DNA from: Nigrospora sphaerica
Taxonomy: Eukaryota; Ascomycota; Sordariomycetes; Amphisphaeriales; Apiosporaceae
Direction: 5' to 3'
Assembly (NCBI GenBank): GCA_018287875.1
Contig: JAGVVL010000002.1
Span: 8,308,001 to 8,372,000 of the forward strand
Length of the DNA stretch: 64,000 nt
A model generated the notes under the pieces. It did no database searches, was not told where the DNA came from, and saw only the letters and a program-made list of their open reading frames with translations. Position 1 is the stretch's first letter. The number at the start of each line of letters is the position of its first letter. The translations under genes and the position numbers were made by a program. This document shows positions 1-11,260 of this stretch, piece after piece.

Positions 1-1
1 C

Positions 2-697
2 GCGGCGGTGGCGCTGCACATCATTTTGAACGCCATTGGCCACTCAGATCCCAAGACCATAGTGGGCAGAATCCCGGCCAAGCTCAAACTCATGGGCGTG
101 ACTTCGGTCCTGTTCCTCTCCTTGGACGTTGGCCTCGCACGCGTCTTTGGGCTGTACACGGCATACTCGGCCCCCCTGAACCTCTACACGCCCCTCGGCG
201 CTGGGGTGCTCGGCCAGCAAGGCGTGGGCGCTCCCGGCGACTTTGTCTGCTTCGGCAAGGAGTGGTACCGCTTCCCCAGCTCTTACTTCTTGCCTCGCAA
301 CATGCGCCCTAAGTTCATTCGCTCCGAATTCCGCGGCCTGCTTCCCGGCGAGTTTTCCGAAGCCCGCACTGGCTTCGGCTTCTGGAGCGGCACCTGGTTG
401 CCCACGAGTGGAATGAACGATGTCAACCAGGAAGATCTGGGCAAGTACATCGACATCCGCCAGTGTTCTTTCTTGGTCGACACCCAGTACCCGGAAAACA
501 AGGACCCGCTGCCTCCGAGCGAGCCCGATTACATCAGCGACGTCGAGACCTGGGATGAAGTCAAGTGCATTCCTTTCCTCGACGCAGCCAACACGCACGT
601 GCTGGCCAGAGTCCTCTGGGTGCCCGACTCGACTTTCGTGCCAGAGAAGTACAGGAGGAAATGGGGAAAGCACTGCCTCCTCCAGAGAAAGAAGTAA
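2..697 (+). CDS. ALG9: ALG9-type alpha-1,2-mannosyltransferase, C-terminal part (5' end outside window)
   Basis: This is the C-terminal 231 or so residues of the dolichol-phosphate-mannose-dependent alpha-1,2-mannosyltransferase that adds mannoses to the lipid-linked oligosaccharide in the ER lumen during N-glycan assembly. The frame is open from the window edge to TAA at 695-697, so the start lies upstream. Recognisable ALG9 blocks include SDPKTIVGRIPAKLKLMG, a membrane segment with ITS-like VLFLSLDVGLARVFG, the cysteine-containing CFGKEWYRFPSSYFLP, FRGLLPGEFSEA, GMNDVNQEDLGKYIDI and the terminal RRKWGKHCLLQRKK. The C-terminal half is the long lumenal/soluble tail normally seen in fungal ALG9. 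No intron is needed in the visible part. Upstream exons and the catalytic N-terminal loops cannot be judged. Assignment rests on recalled family motifs and is strong. Confidence 0.93.
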   Translation, partial: AAVALHIILNAIGHSDPKTIVGRIPAKLKLMGVTSVLFLSLDVGLARVFGLYTAYSAPLNLYTPLGAGVLGQQGVGAPGDFVCFGKEWYRFPSSYFLPRNMRPKFIRSEFRGLLPGEFSEARTGFGFWSGTWLPTSGMNDVNQEDLGKYIDIRQCSFLVDTQYPENKDPLPPSEPDYISDVETWDEVKCIPFLDAANTHVLARVLWVPDSTFVPEKYRRKWGKHCLLQRKK

Positions 698-988
698 GAG
701 GTACTTACCTAGAGACGAAGAAACGACGCTGTTAGGACTTTCTTGTACAAAATTCATAATCATGAAGCTTGTGCTCAATATTATACTAAAGAATATTTCA
801 AAGAAATTATGTGGTATATAGCGTCCAAATCATCAACCGTCCAGCAGCAGGTATCCTCCTATCCCGGCCGCCCTTGGGTCTTGTCGTGGTGTTGCGACTG
901 CTCGACGGCCAGGGGGTCTCCCCACCCTCTCAGGAAATACGTCCTCTTTGCCAGCGGCTTACTTTCCGTTGCAGGGTCCTCGTGTTTT

Positions 989-3136
989 TTATAACGCGTG
1001 CAGCTTCGAGTCCTTGGTCATGCGGCGGAAGGACTTGCCGTAGGGGACGAAGACGAGCAGACCCAAGACGGCAAAGCCGACGGCCAGGGCCATGAGGGTC
1101 AAGATGGGGCTGAGGTAACCGCCGGTGGCGGCCCAGTCGTTGAAGAAGAAAATCATGCCAAACTGTGCGGGCACGCCAAAGTCAGCAAGGGATCGCGGAA
1201 GCGGGGAGGGGGGGGGGGTTATCATTTCGTCTGTACGTACGCCAAAGGTGTTTTTGACAATGGTGGCGGCGATCATGATCTCGCCGGGTAGGGCCTTGTA
1301 GCAGTCGACGGCGTAGGCGATGGCGATGGCGGGGACACCGACTACCTGGGCGCCTACGAGGGCGTAGCCGCAGATGACGATGGCCTCCCAGGGCCAGGCG
1401 CGCTGGTAGCCGACGGCGGCGACGGCCATGCCGGCGGCGTTGGCGGCGACGAAGGGCCAGAGGGCGGGCAGGCGGAACTCGGCCTCGAGGACGCCGGCGT
1501 GGGCGCGGCGGGCGCGGCGCAGCGCCAGCCAGTCGGAAAGGGGGCCCGCCGACGCGAGGGCGACGGCGGCGCCGCCGACGAAGGCGAAGTTGACGTAGCC
1601 GATCTGCGCCGCGCTGAAGCCGTACGGCGGCGGCCCAAATACCTGCGCCTGCGTCAGGTTCAGCCCCAGCAGGCAGTTGGCCGCGAAGCCCATGGCCAGC
1701 GACGCCCACAGCACGATGGGGTACGCGAAGATGCGCAGCGGCGCCACGGCGTCCCGCACCAGCTGCGCCCCCGTGTAGCGGAACCGCATCCGCGGCACCA
1801 GGGAGAACTGCTCCCGCGACGGCCGCCCCAGCACGCGGTAGTGCGGGAAGAACGACGGCGGGGAGGCCAAGGTGGCGATCGAGGGTCGGCCCGGAGGCGG
1901 CACGACCGCGGCGGCGGGGGCGGCCCGGTGCCCGGAAGAGGAGGAGGGGGAGGAGGCGGCGGCGCCGCCACCGCCACCGGCGGTGGCCTCGGTTTCCTGG
2001 TGCTCCTTCAGCTCCTCCAGCACCACAACTTCAACGGCCGAGCCGCGCACCGACGAGAGCGCGCTCGCCGACCGCTCGTACTTGGTCTCCGGGTGCGCCA
2101 CGACGGTGAAGAGCCAACTGATGCCCTGGAGGATGGTGCAGACCCAAAACTACGAAGCGGAAACCCGTTAGCCGGCCGCCTGCTTTTTTCGGCATCACTC
2201 TTTTGGGGTCGGTGGGAGACGGAAAGGAGAGGGAGGGGGGCGACGCACAAACCAGCGCCAGTTGATTTCCGACGCGATGGCGCCCGAAATGATGGGGCCG
2301 ATGAACAGGCCCATAAAGTACGCCCAGCTGTGTCCTCCTTGTCAGTAACCTGGAAGAAAGCGGCGTTGACCGGCAGGTCCCTCTCGTGCACGTTCGCCCA
2401 AGGTCGGCGCACGCGTAGAAGGGGGGTTGGCGTGTGTGTTTTGGGGGGGCAGGGGGGCGCTCCTCACAAGTAAAAGGTCATGCTGGTGCCGCGCTGGTGG
2501 ACGAAGAGCAGGTCCGAAACGACCATGGGCATGATGCTCTCGTTGGCGGCGGCGCCGATGCCCGAGACGACGCGGGCGGCGATGAAGCTGGGGTAGCTGG
2601 TGACGAGAGCCTGCCAGATGTTGGCGAGGATGCAGATGAGGCCGCAGACGATGATGACGGGCCGGCGGCCGAAAACGTTGGCGGCCGGCACGAGGAGCAG
2701 ATTGGCGTAGCCGAGCGTGATGGCGGCGGCGCCAAACAGCATGTTGACCTGCGGCAGCGTCTTGTGGAACTCGGCCTCGAACAGCAGCGTCAGCGGCGCG
2801 ATGGCCAGCGGCGTGAGGATGCTGACGAAGACGAAGACGAACTGGTTCACGATCACCACCGTCTTCCACGTCTTGCTCCAGTTCTGTTGCGGCTCGCCGT
2901 CAGTCAGGGGGGAGGCTTAGTAGGGAGGGGCGAGGAGAAACGAGAAAGAGGACGGACGAAGGGGGGAAAAGAAGGAGTTACCGTACCAAGGGATCATCCG
3001 GGTTGCTCGACGGCCTCGGCACCAACACTAGTTCGTCGCCGCCATCTTGTCCCACGGCCGCGCCGTTCTCCCTGAAGACGATCTCAGTCCCCGGGATGAT
3101 GTCGATATCCTTTCTTTCCACCATGTTGCCAGGCAT
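989..3136 (-). CDS. MFS transporter, DHA1/Hol1-like, five exons
   Basis: Major facilitator superfamily transporter, probably proton-driven plasma-membrane export or uptake of a small molecule; substrate unknown. Exons on the minus strand: 3136-2987, 2883-2468, 2327-2249, 2149-1241, 1162-989, giving 575 residues; every junction keeps frame (for example DPL|NW and WRWF|FWVC). The N-terminus carries the signature VPRPSSNPDDPLNWS seen in fungal drug/polyamine-type carriers, then TM1 (VVIVNQFVFVFVSILTP), the motif-A region NVFGRRPVII, and WAYFMGLFIGPIISGAI followed by SEINWRWF. A long Gly/Ala/Ser-rich central loop separates two six-helix halves, and the last helices include FFFNDWAATGGYLSP. ATG at 3136 was chosen; a second in-frame ATG lies at 3124. 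Three short introns show CTGAC or CTAAC branch motifs. It resembles the Hol1 group more than sugar porters. It is convergent with ALG9. Confidence 0.9.
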
Positions 3137-6100
3137 TGTCGTGTCACCCCTTTGTATTCTTTGCTCAGCACCACCTGTGGTGTATAGGCAGGGTATTCCA
3201 AAATAAGTGCGGTATGTACCTCTGCTCCTTATCCAGGAAGGTTCGGGGGGAGGCAGGCGGGCCTCTTAAATAAAATCATCCCCGTGGCCCTGGGTACACA
3301 GGCCGCCGTCCGGGCGAGGGACCGACTGGAGCTACCGAACGCCCAACGACCCAGCTGAGAAAAAGACCGACGGGCGCGTGGGAAACCAGCGAACAAACCC
3401 ACGGACGTCCAGGGCCGAGGGGGTGGTAGAAAGGGGGGGGGGAGGAGGCAGAATAGCCACGCACGCCCTGGCCAACTGGATAGTGGCTCTGCGGGACAAC
3501 AGCAAACCAAGACGCAGAGCTCTCCCCTCCTCATCTTTCAAAGGAGGCGCGTTTCTAGCTGTGCTGTTCTCTTGCATGCATGTCCTATTTACCGCGATGC
3601 CGGACACTCTTCCCCCCCACTCTCTCTTTCTGTGTATGCGTGTGTGTGTCTGTGTAAGCAAGACCAAGGTCTCGTCCACTATCCGGCCGTCGATGGGGCG
3701 CACATGGGAATAGAGAAACAAGCATAGAACAGAAACGCACACGCTTGCAGGGCCCGCCATGTCAGGTGTGCTGTGGCAATTCCATGCTTCCCCTACCCCA
3801 ACTCATCTTTTTTTGCCTCACGTCGGACGTCCGTAGTGGTGGTGGTAGTGCTGCTGTGCTGTGGGGTGACACAACATATCACACACTAGGTAGCCACTAA
3901 TGATAACATGGTGAAGGGGGCGCGAATCAACGCCCAAAAATATTCATCTTTTTGTTTTCCCATAGCAGAGGAAGCTAGAAGAAGAATCAAATGCCGCCAC
4001 GGCCCTCGGGGGAAAAAATGTCTCAATGGCTCTGATGCCGTGCCACCGCTGGAGCGCAAATGCGGCCTCGATGCGGAAAGAGGAACAAATTAGCTTTCCG
4101 GGGAGCCGACATTGGCAAGGGTCTGGACGGGTTCAGGCACCGACGCGCCGGGTGAACTGAACCCTCTTTTCTATGCTAGAGGCCCAGAGGAGGAAACGCT
4201 TGGTCTGGAACCCCAGGTTGTCGATTGCGCTGGACCGGCACGGGGGTGAGACAGCGAAAAGCTGGCGAAGAAGTCGCTGATTCGTGTGCTGTCAAACTAC
4301 CCAATACTCACCCATTCCGGTCTTGTCTGAGCTTCTCTCGTTTCTGCGGTGTGGGGGATGCCGCACCTGCCGCTTTGAAGCTTCGTGGCACGCTCCGACG
4401 GTTTTCCTCAAAAGCAATGTCGTACTCCCCTAGCCGTCTTGGGCTAAGTTGCCTCTCTGCCGGCGTATGTCAGCTTTAGCGAAGGACGGATCAGCCCCAA
4501 CGGCCAGCGGCCGGTCTCTGCAAAAAGGGCCGCCCGTCTTGGCCCTCTGTCTTTGCCGGTGCAATCCCATGTAAGGCCTGGCGGGCGGGCGCCGGAGCGA
4601 AGGGGCCCCGATGCTGAGAGGACAGACACGGCCGATTTGGGCAGGGCACGCATTCGCCCCGGGCCAACACAAGCCTTGGGGCCGCCAACGGGGCCAAGGG
4701 TCGCGCGGTCATGCCTTCCTATGAGCATTGCCGGCGGGTGCGCGGGAACCTTGGCTTCACAAGTACCGGCCGGCCAGCTCTCCATGTCTCAGAAAAAGAT
4801 GAGCTGGCATGCGCACCGCTGGCGCGTAGAGCAAACATGCGCGCCTCGGTCGCCCCATAGAGTTCGAAGCCTTCGTCCCTTTCCTGAACCGGTTTTCTTT
4901 CAGCCGAGACCGCAATATTGCTTGCCTATTCCCGGAACGCCGGAGGCTCATTGCACCATCCTGTCTTTACCTTGGTAGACCCCTACCAACCGACAGCTGA
5001 GAGCCATCCCTTTTCTGTCCCTTTCTGCTCCTGGTGTTTGCCTGTCGCACTCTCCTGGCCTCAGTGTCACATCGTACACGACCAAGCGCAACCACTTTCA
5101 ACCACCGCCCGGCGCCTCCTGCACCAGTACGCAGGAGGTGTCCCCGTCTCTCGGCCTTCTTGGAAAGCCCCAAGCCACCGTCGTTGTTCTCTGGCGCACT
5201 TGATTCGACAAGGTACGGGCTGCTGGCGATATCACAGGGGGTCCTTTGAGAAGGCGTCGGAAACGACGCTGTGATTGAGAAGGCGCGGGTGTGGGCAGAA
5301 AAGCATACCAAGAGGGCACGGCGGGGGAGAGCGCCGTGGCCATAGCCGCTGGCCTTGAGGAAACGCTACGCTTCTCGAGCAGCGTGCGCCATCCGCGCTG
5401 ACGCCAGGCCGGCGGACCCGGCCGTATCAACGTAGGCAAGACCAGCAGCGAGTGCGGAGTGGTAAGAGGCGGCAGTCGAGTGGCAGCCGCCGCCACACCT
5501 CTTTTTAGTGCCTCAGTTCGTCGCTGCGACCGGCTCGAAGAGTGTGTGATTGCGTCGGGGCTTTTGGAAGGGCCAGCAGGATTTGCCTGTTCCGCCGGTC
5601 ACACAAGCCCGGTCCCTTCGCGCCGTTATCGAATGTCGCCATGTAGTTATCTTGGCCTAATCGGTCGTCTTTCACAGCCAAGTCTCTGCACGTACGCCAG
5701 ATTATCTATCGGCGTAGCATGCCAAACGGCCGGTTTGTATAGGACCGAGAAAATGCCGCCAAGGCAGGCGATCTTGCGGTATTCCCATGTGTCCGGGATC
5801 ATGTCGGCGTACTTCTGTCCGCAGCCTCGTGATGTAGCTGTGGCTCTCGTAAACCAACTCCGATTGGCCCGCGGCGTCCGCAATGCGGCTAAGTTGGCCA
5901 CCATCGGCCCCGTGTTGAGAGCCTTGTCATGCTCACCCGCGATAATGTCCAGGCCGCCGGGGCTGCCGAGGTCGAGACGTGGGTTCTGAGTCGTGTCCTT
6001 CGACACCCAGTCCAACGAGCGGAGTCTTATATCCCTTTTGGCGTGTAGTTTCATGAAATGGTTAAGGCACGTGTTCATCTCGTCGCACCTAAGCCGTTGG

Positions 6101-6658
6101 TCGTGTGGTGCTTTCCGGAAACGGATTCGCTGTCATATCGTAGTCGACTATCGTCACACTGTTGTGACACCATTTTTCAAGAAACGTGGAAATCCATGAC
6201 CATGATATCGCCGAGTAGTAACTCGGTGTGAATAAGATACCGTAGCCGCCGCGCGCCCAATTGCCCCGTCCGCCCACGTTGGTTGAATAGCTGACCTCTC
6301 ATGGCGAGCAAAAATAAGATTGAACCATTGCAGCATTTGAATTGGGACGACCCAATGTGGCTTCCATCTGATAGTTTTGGCATGGATCGGATGTCGTCGT
6401 TATTGTGGAGACTCATCTATGCAACAGGTGCAGTATGCTCAGTGCCACGGAAGAGTTAGAGTTTGGAGAAACATGGGTTGTTGAATGTCTTCATCTGGCG
6501 TCTTGCAATATCTAGATAGACCACACAACTTTCAGAGCCTAGATTGCGTAATCTAAATGTGAAGGAAGCTTCGATACTTGCGTTTCCCTGGCATGGACGT
6601 GCATCGCCCAGCGCCGTCCTGAAGATGTCGGCCGGGTCAATGAAGTCGCCGACGGTTC
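3137..6658. other. Gene-free spacer, 3.5 kb
   Basis: Upstream of the MFS gene and downstream of the membrane-protein gene. It holds short G tracts near 3430, a GT-rich tract around 3632-3655 and scattered open frames of at most 176 codons with no domain I recognise. The longest minus-strand frame (5647-6078) does not read like a protein family known to me. A perfect 6-bp-arm inverted repeat lies at 6153-6168. Confidence 0.6.
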
Positions 6659-7243
6659 CTAGGCCAGGCTGATGCGTCCCCGCTTGTTCAGGTATCTTTG
6701 CTTGTACCAGATACTGAGGGCCTCGCAAGTCTGGAAGAAGGCCAGTGCGTATCCAAAGATGACCATGGTGAGCCAAATATTGAGCAGCCAGGTGGGGATG
6801 TGGAGGTCGCGGAAGACGCAGCTGGCGCACTCAATGGTTTTCTCGCGGGCCTGGAGCATGAAGACCAGGATGACGGTGGCCAGAGCCGTATCGATGAAGG
6901 CCAAGCCCAGCTTAGCCGTCAGCGGCGCGAACAATCCATCACCGCTCGAGTCGGGGTCGCCGTATGCGAGAATGGTGTGGCCACGGACGTCGATGCGGAC
7001 GGGGAAGGGAAGGGTGCCAGCGAGACGCTGCAGGTGCGGGTGGACAGCCACAGCGAGCACGCAGACGATGTTCCAAGCCACCAGGGTCCAAGCCACGGCG
7101 AAGGCGGCCTCGACGACACGGAACTTGTAAAAATCACCGATGTAGGCACGGCCGTTGAGCAGGGCCGAGACTCCAAAGAAGAAGAGGAGAGTCCGGATGA
7201 AGGCGACCAACTGCAGGCGCGGGGCAAGCTCGGATGACGCCAT
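6659..7243 (-). CDS. Four-TM membrane protein of unknown function
   Basis: Single-exon 194-residue integral membrane protein. Four hydrophobic segments can be read: FIRTLLFFFGVSALLNG (about residues 14-31), AAFAVAWTLVAWNIVCVLAV (about 45-66), a third around FIDTALATVILVFML (about 118-134), and LLNIWLTMVIFGYALAFFQ (about 154-174). The tail is short and basic (KQRYLNKRGRIS). Size and layout resemble the MARVEL-like small tetraspan proteins common in filamentous fungi, but no diagnostic motif was found, so only the membrane topology is asserted. ATG at 7243 was chosen; the frame stays open further upstream only through a non-ATG codon. It stands alone between long spacers, and no splice signals are needed. 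Confidence 0.75.
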   Translation of the reverse strand: MASSELAPRLQLVAFIRTLLFFFGVSALLNGRAYIGDFYKFRVVEAAFAVAWTLVAWNIVCVLAVAVHPHLQRLAGTLPFPVRIDVRGHTILAYGDPDSSGDGLFAPLTAKLGLAFIDTALATVILVFMLQAREKTIECASCVFRDLHIPTWLLNIWLTMVIFGYALAFFQTCEALSIWYKQRYLNKRGRISLA

Positions 7244-8900
7244 TCTGACCGAGTGTTGACGGCGGTTCGCGGGCGGATGAAGATGATGGTATTCAGCTGA
7301 GCCAGGTGCGGCAGGTGATGAAAGCAAACAGACAGAGTGTATTGCTACACGCGATGCGAACCGACAGGATGCAATTTACATCGTCTTAAGAAGTCAACGG
7401 GGCGGAAGAAGAGACGGCATTCTTCGGTAGCACGCGGGCTCGGCAGGCGGGCAGCCGCTGCATGTCATGACGTACCGAACTGCATCATCTCAACCCCTGC
7501 TGCTCTGCCGCTGCCGCGCGCTGGTGGGAACATCAAAACCGTGCAGTTGCATGTTCCAAACGCCTTGAAAGCCGCAACGCGTGGCGCGTGAAACATTCAT
7601 GACAAACCCGTCTACACCAACGTTGGAAACATCGAGATATCGTGGACCCCATGTTTGGAGCTCGCCATGATATCTGGGCCTCACGTATGGGCTCTGTGGA
7701 CAGCGTTGGCTGCCTCAGTGTCTCACGTACGAAACAGTCATAGCGACGGCTCAGGGCCTCCGTATGGTAGCCGACATGGCGAGAGGTCGCTGAGGTTGGC
7801 CAGAGAGCAGTCAAGGATGGTTTATGGGTAGAGTTTTCCTTCAGCTGGCTGGTCGAGGCCTTGGGGCCCTTCCGGGGGCTTGGCGCCGCTACCGACAGGG
7901 CCCGGGCCTGGAAGGACGATGGGTTGGGACGTGAGCGGTGTGTTGCCGTGGATCAAGAGCCACAATACCCATCTTTAGTGGAGGCAGCGCCTGGAGCCGA
8001 GCGGACTGGGCCCAAATGGATGCGATTGGGATGCATTATAGGTCTGGAAGTCTTCAGGACGGGTGAAAGAATGTGTTCCAGTATTCATCTATTGCGCATG
8101 GCGGGTTGGAGAGAATATTCCGTAGCCGGCCGACTCCTTCCCGCACCCGGTCAACTCCAAAGCTTAGGGCGCCTGCCTGTCCGTTCCCATTAGAGTGCCT
8201 GCGTTGCTTGACAAGGCCTGTTGCTTCTCGAACGGAAGGAGCAGGGTTTACTCTATTACCTACTGCATGTACCGAATAGCATTCACTCCCTCCGTATTTA
8301 GCAGTACCTATGACTTGTGGGGCAGGGAACCTTTGGTATATCCATCGGGTGTACAGGCCAAGTCCCACAGCAAGAACGAAGCTTGAACATCCAAGTTCAA
8401 TATCCATACCTTGCGGCCGGAGGCTGGAATTATGCATACCATCCGCCTTCTTGTTTGCTCAACTGGAGCAAACATCTCTTCATCGACCCATGACGCGCTG
8501 GCATGCAGCCGACCAGTCACGTAGAATCCGGGCAAGCATTTGCTCAGGGCCTGTGTGTCCATCTCTCGGTTTCTGCGTGCTTCAGCGTTGACTCATTTTC
8601 GCAAGTGCTCATCCGGCACATTTAACAATGCACACCTGGACGTTGCTGTTTTCAAGGCCTGAGCTGCTCTTTTGAACCCGGCTACCAGGTATCCGTCGTA
8701 TAGTTTACTCACCGCTCCGTCCACTTCTCCCACTGTCACCGCGATCTCAAGATCGCCAAAGCGAGCACGTACCTGATAGAGACCATTGCCCGTGAAGCTG
8801 ACGCCCCGTCTACACCTGTAGCGCAGGCGTTGCGCCTTCCTAGGGCCGAGTTCCCCCGATCTCTCTAACCATCGATCGCCGGACCAGGGCGGCCGTCACG
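7244..8900. other. Gene-free spacer, 1.7 kb
   Basis: Divergent promoter region between the four-TM gene (minus) and the dienelactone-hydrolase-like gene (plus). Open frames are short (longest 127 codons, minus strand 8054-8437) and carry no recognised domain. No repeat or RNA gene was seen. Confidence 0.6.
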
Positions 8901-9835
8901 ATGGCGCCGCCTACTACCCTTAGCATTTGCTGGACCACGGGCCACTTACATCAAGGCGAGCCCAACGGTCAATACGACCAGACGGGCAAAAGTACGCTTC
9001 CACGGAGCCCGTTTGTCTCTACCCTCACCGTCCCGTCGACCTTGCTGATTTCTGTCGCGCAGTCCGGTTTTATTACATACAGCCGCCAGCGGGAAGCAAG
9101 GGCAAGGAATGGGAGAATGTCGTGATACTCCTGAGTGACGCGCTGGGACTTGGAAACCAGAAAACACTGCTGCTGGCCGACAACTTCGCCGCCAACGGCT
9201 ACACGGCGGTGGTGCCCGACCTCTTCGATGGCGACGCAGTGCCGTGCAACTATCCGGTAGGCTACAACATGGCGGCCTGGCAGGCGCGCCACCCGCCAGA
9301 TCGTGGAATGTCTATTGTGCAACACATAGTGGAGAAGCTGCGCGGGAAAGTCGGGAGCCGCTTTGTCGCGGGTGTCGGCTATAGCATCGGCGCCAGGTAC
9401 GTACTGCTTGGCCTTGGGCGCTGGAAGCTGTTCGACGTTGGCTATGTCGCCCATCCCAAGGAGCGCTTTGTCGCGGACGAGGTCCTTGGCATACAGAAAC
9501 CGCTATGCGTGGTGCTGGCTGGTAAGTCGGACGTAGAATGGGCCGGGGGGGGGGGACTATGGGCAACATGTATGCTGACGGCACAAACTGTCATACATGC
9601 AGGACATGACGGCCTCTTCGATAGCCAGGGGCGACGCTACCTGGAGCAGCAACTCAAGCACACCAAAGTCCCACACCAGGTAACGCTTTACTCGAATGTA
9701 AAACATGGGTTTGCCGTGGAGTGCAACGAGCGCGAACCCGTGGAGCGATTCGCCAGGGAGCAGGCCTTCAGCCAGGCCATCCAATGGATCAAACACTACC
9801 ACACCGAGGGCTTGAAGTATAACCCGAACACGTGA
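8901..9835 (+). CDS. Dienelactone hydrolase family alpha/beta hydrolase
   Basis: Cytosolic alpha/beta hydrolase of the dienelactone hydrolase family. Exons 8901-8991, 9063-9521 and 9603-9835 give 260 residues. The first intron (donor gtacgc, acceptor cgcgcag) restores the frame at GK|IRFYY; the second (gtaagt..atgcag) rejoins VVLAG|HDGLF. Homology is visible in VILLSDALGLGNQKT, GYTAVVPDLFDGDAVP, the nucleophile elbow GVGYSIGARYV (Ser about 138), the acid region AGHDGLF (Asp about 186) and YSNVKHGFAVE (His about 218). Classical dienelactone hydrolases use Cys in the elbow; here it is Ser. The substrate is unknown; fungal relatives are usually annotated only by fold. Without removing the second intron the frame stays open, so a retained-intron isoform cannot be excluded. 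The N-terminus CWTTGHLHQGEPNG matches the usual start of fungal members. Confidence 0.88.
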
Positions 9836-11260
9836 GGAGCTGACGCCCGGCTGGGTCGGCGCTATTGCGGATTGGAGACATGGGGTCCGAAATTGGGATT
9901 TGGAGATTGGGAATTTTGAGGAGGGTTGACGAGCCGATCTTCTCAGCTGTTTGGTTGGTTGGTGGTCCTGTCTGAGGTCATGGCAGCCCATGGCATTTGC
10001 ATAACAAGAGGGGGCGCAGGGGTGATCCGCTACCAGATCCGACGCCGGCGAAGACGCATGCCGGCAGTGGAAACAAAGCAGCTGCCATGCAGCGGCGGCG
10101 GCGGCAGGAGGCTAACCAACCCTATGCCGACAAGGACCAGAAACTCCCGCTACTACGTCTTTACGTCGACGTACGCGGCGGCTATCCAGCCCTCGGTTGC
10201 CTCTCGTCAACAGCCCATACGCGTCGCGCGGGCGGTTTGGTCCAACGGCACCGACTAAGGGCAGCGCCCGCCCCCGGGCGTTCTCAGTGCTACTTGTGTT
10301 ACCTATCAGCCGAGACGGCAGCACAACGGCGCACACGTGGGGGGAAATTAGCCTATCTATTGGGCCCCTCCCGTTTCTGGCGCTACTGACTCGGCCTGCC
10401 CGGGGACATGCCTGTCCTGCCTTGTGAGCGCTTGTCCAAGTCTGCCTCCGAAAGCGACCAAGAGGCAAACATGCCTCATCTGCTGCTCGTGGGATCGTCG
10501 TCCCCAGAAACGGCGAGCCAATAGAGGGACCCGCCCACGCTTTCGCGGCGTTCGTCGGTGACCCGAGACGAATAAGGCCGCCCCACCACCGCCTGGAGAG
10601 AGGTCAAATGGAAGGGAAACCCTGAGAGGCTTGGGAGGGGAGCCGCTGGGGCTATGTCCGCTTGTCCGCCTGTCCGCTCTCTGCCCGCCTCTTCCTGGCC
10701 TGCTCGAGGCTCCATGCCGCCGTGGACCCGGCCTGGGAGCGCATAGGGGATGACCCCGGTATTGGGTTGCCAGCTGCAGCTACATGTCGGTATCGCGGCC
10801 CCGGTCAGGATGGCCTCCCCATCCATTTCCATCCCATCGCATCCCATGGGCGCACCTGCGACGACGCTTGTGTTGTCTGGTGCCGCTGGCTCTATCCTTG
10901 CTTAGTTTTGGCCTGCAGCCGTCGTCTTCTACTAAAAGGCACCGTATGCGGCTGCCCGCGGGTATCTGCATTTTACTCTGGGACTTACCGGCATCTGTCG
11001 TCGCCAGCAGAAGTTAGATTTACCTGGCCGTCCCGTACTACCCACAACAGTGCTCCGTGTCACGCGACCACCTCTTTCCCACCCGTGAAAAACCGAGAAA
11101 GATACCTCGACCTCTCCTTCCGTTCCTCACCCCGGGCTGCCGATGCCGCGCATTTGACCGACCTAGGTTCTCCCCGTAAGCCATTGCCGCGCTTCCAGCC
11201 GCATATGGTGTCCCGTGCTGTTGCCTTCACCCAGTTCCGGGCGCCAGCACCACCGTCACC
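9836..11260. other. Gene-free spacer, 1.4 kb
   Basis: Between two plus-strand genes. Pyrimidine-rich stretches precede the start at 11261, as expected for a fungal 5' leader. The longest frame (10662-11264, 200 codons, plus) lacks protein-like features and runs into the next gene's start. Nothing else was recognised. Confidence 0.6.

Noticed and set aside
5647..6078. 143-codon minus-strand frame in the first large spacer
   Set aside because: No domain, biased composition absent, and no splice partners; treated as chance.
6153..6168. Inverted repeat GTCACA-CTGT-TGTGAC
   Set aside because: Six-base arms are expected by chance in 64 kb; no gene next to it to suggest an operator.
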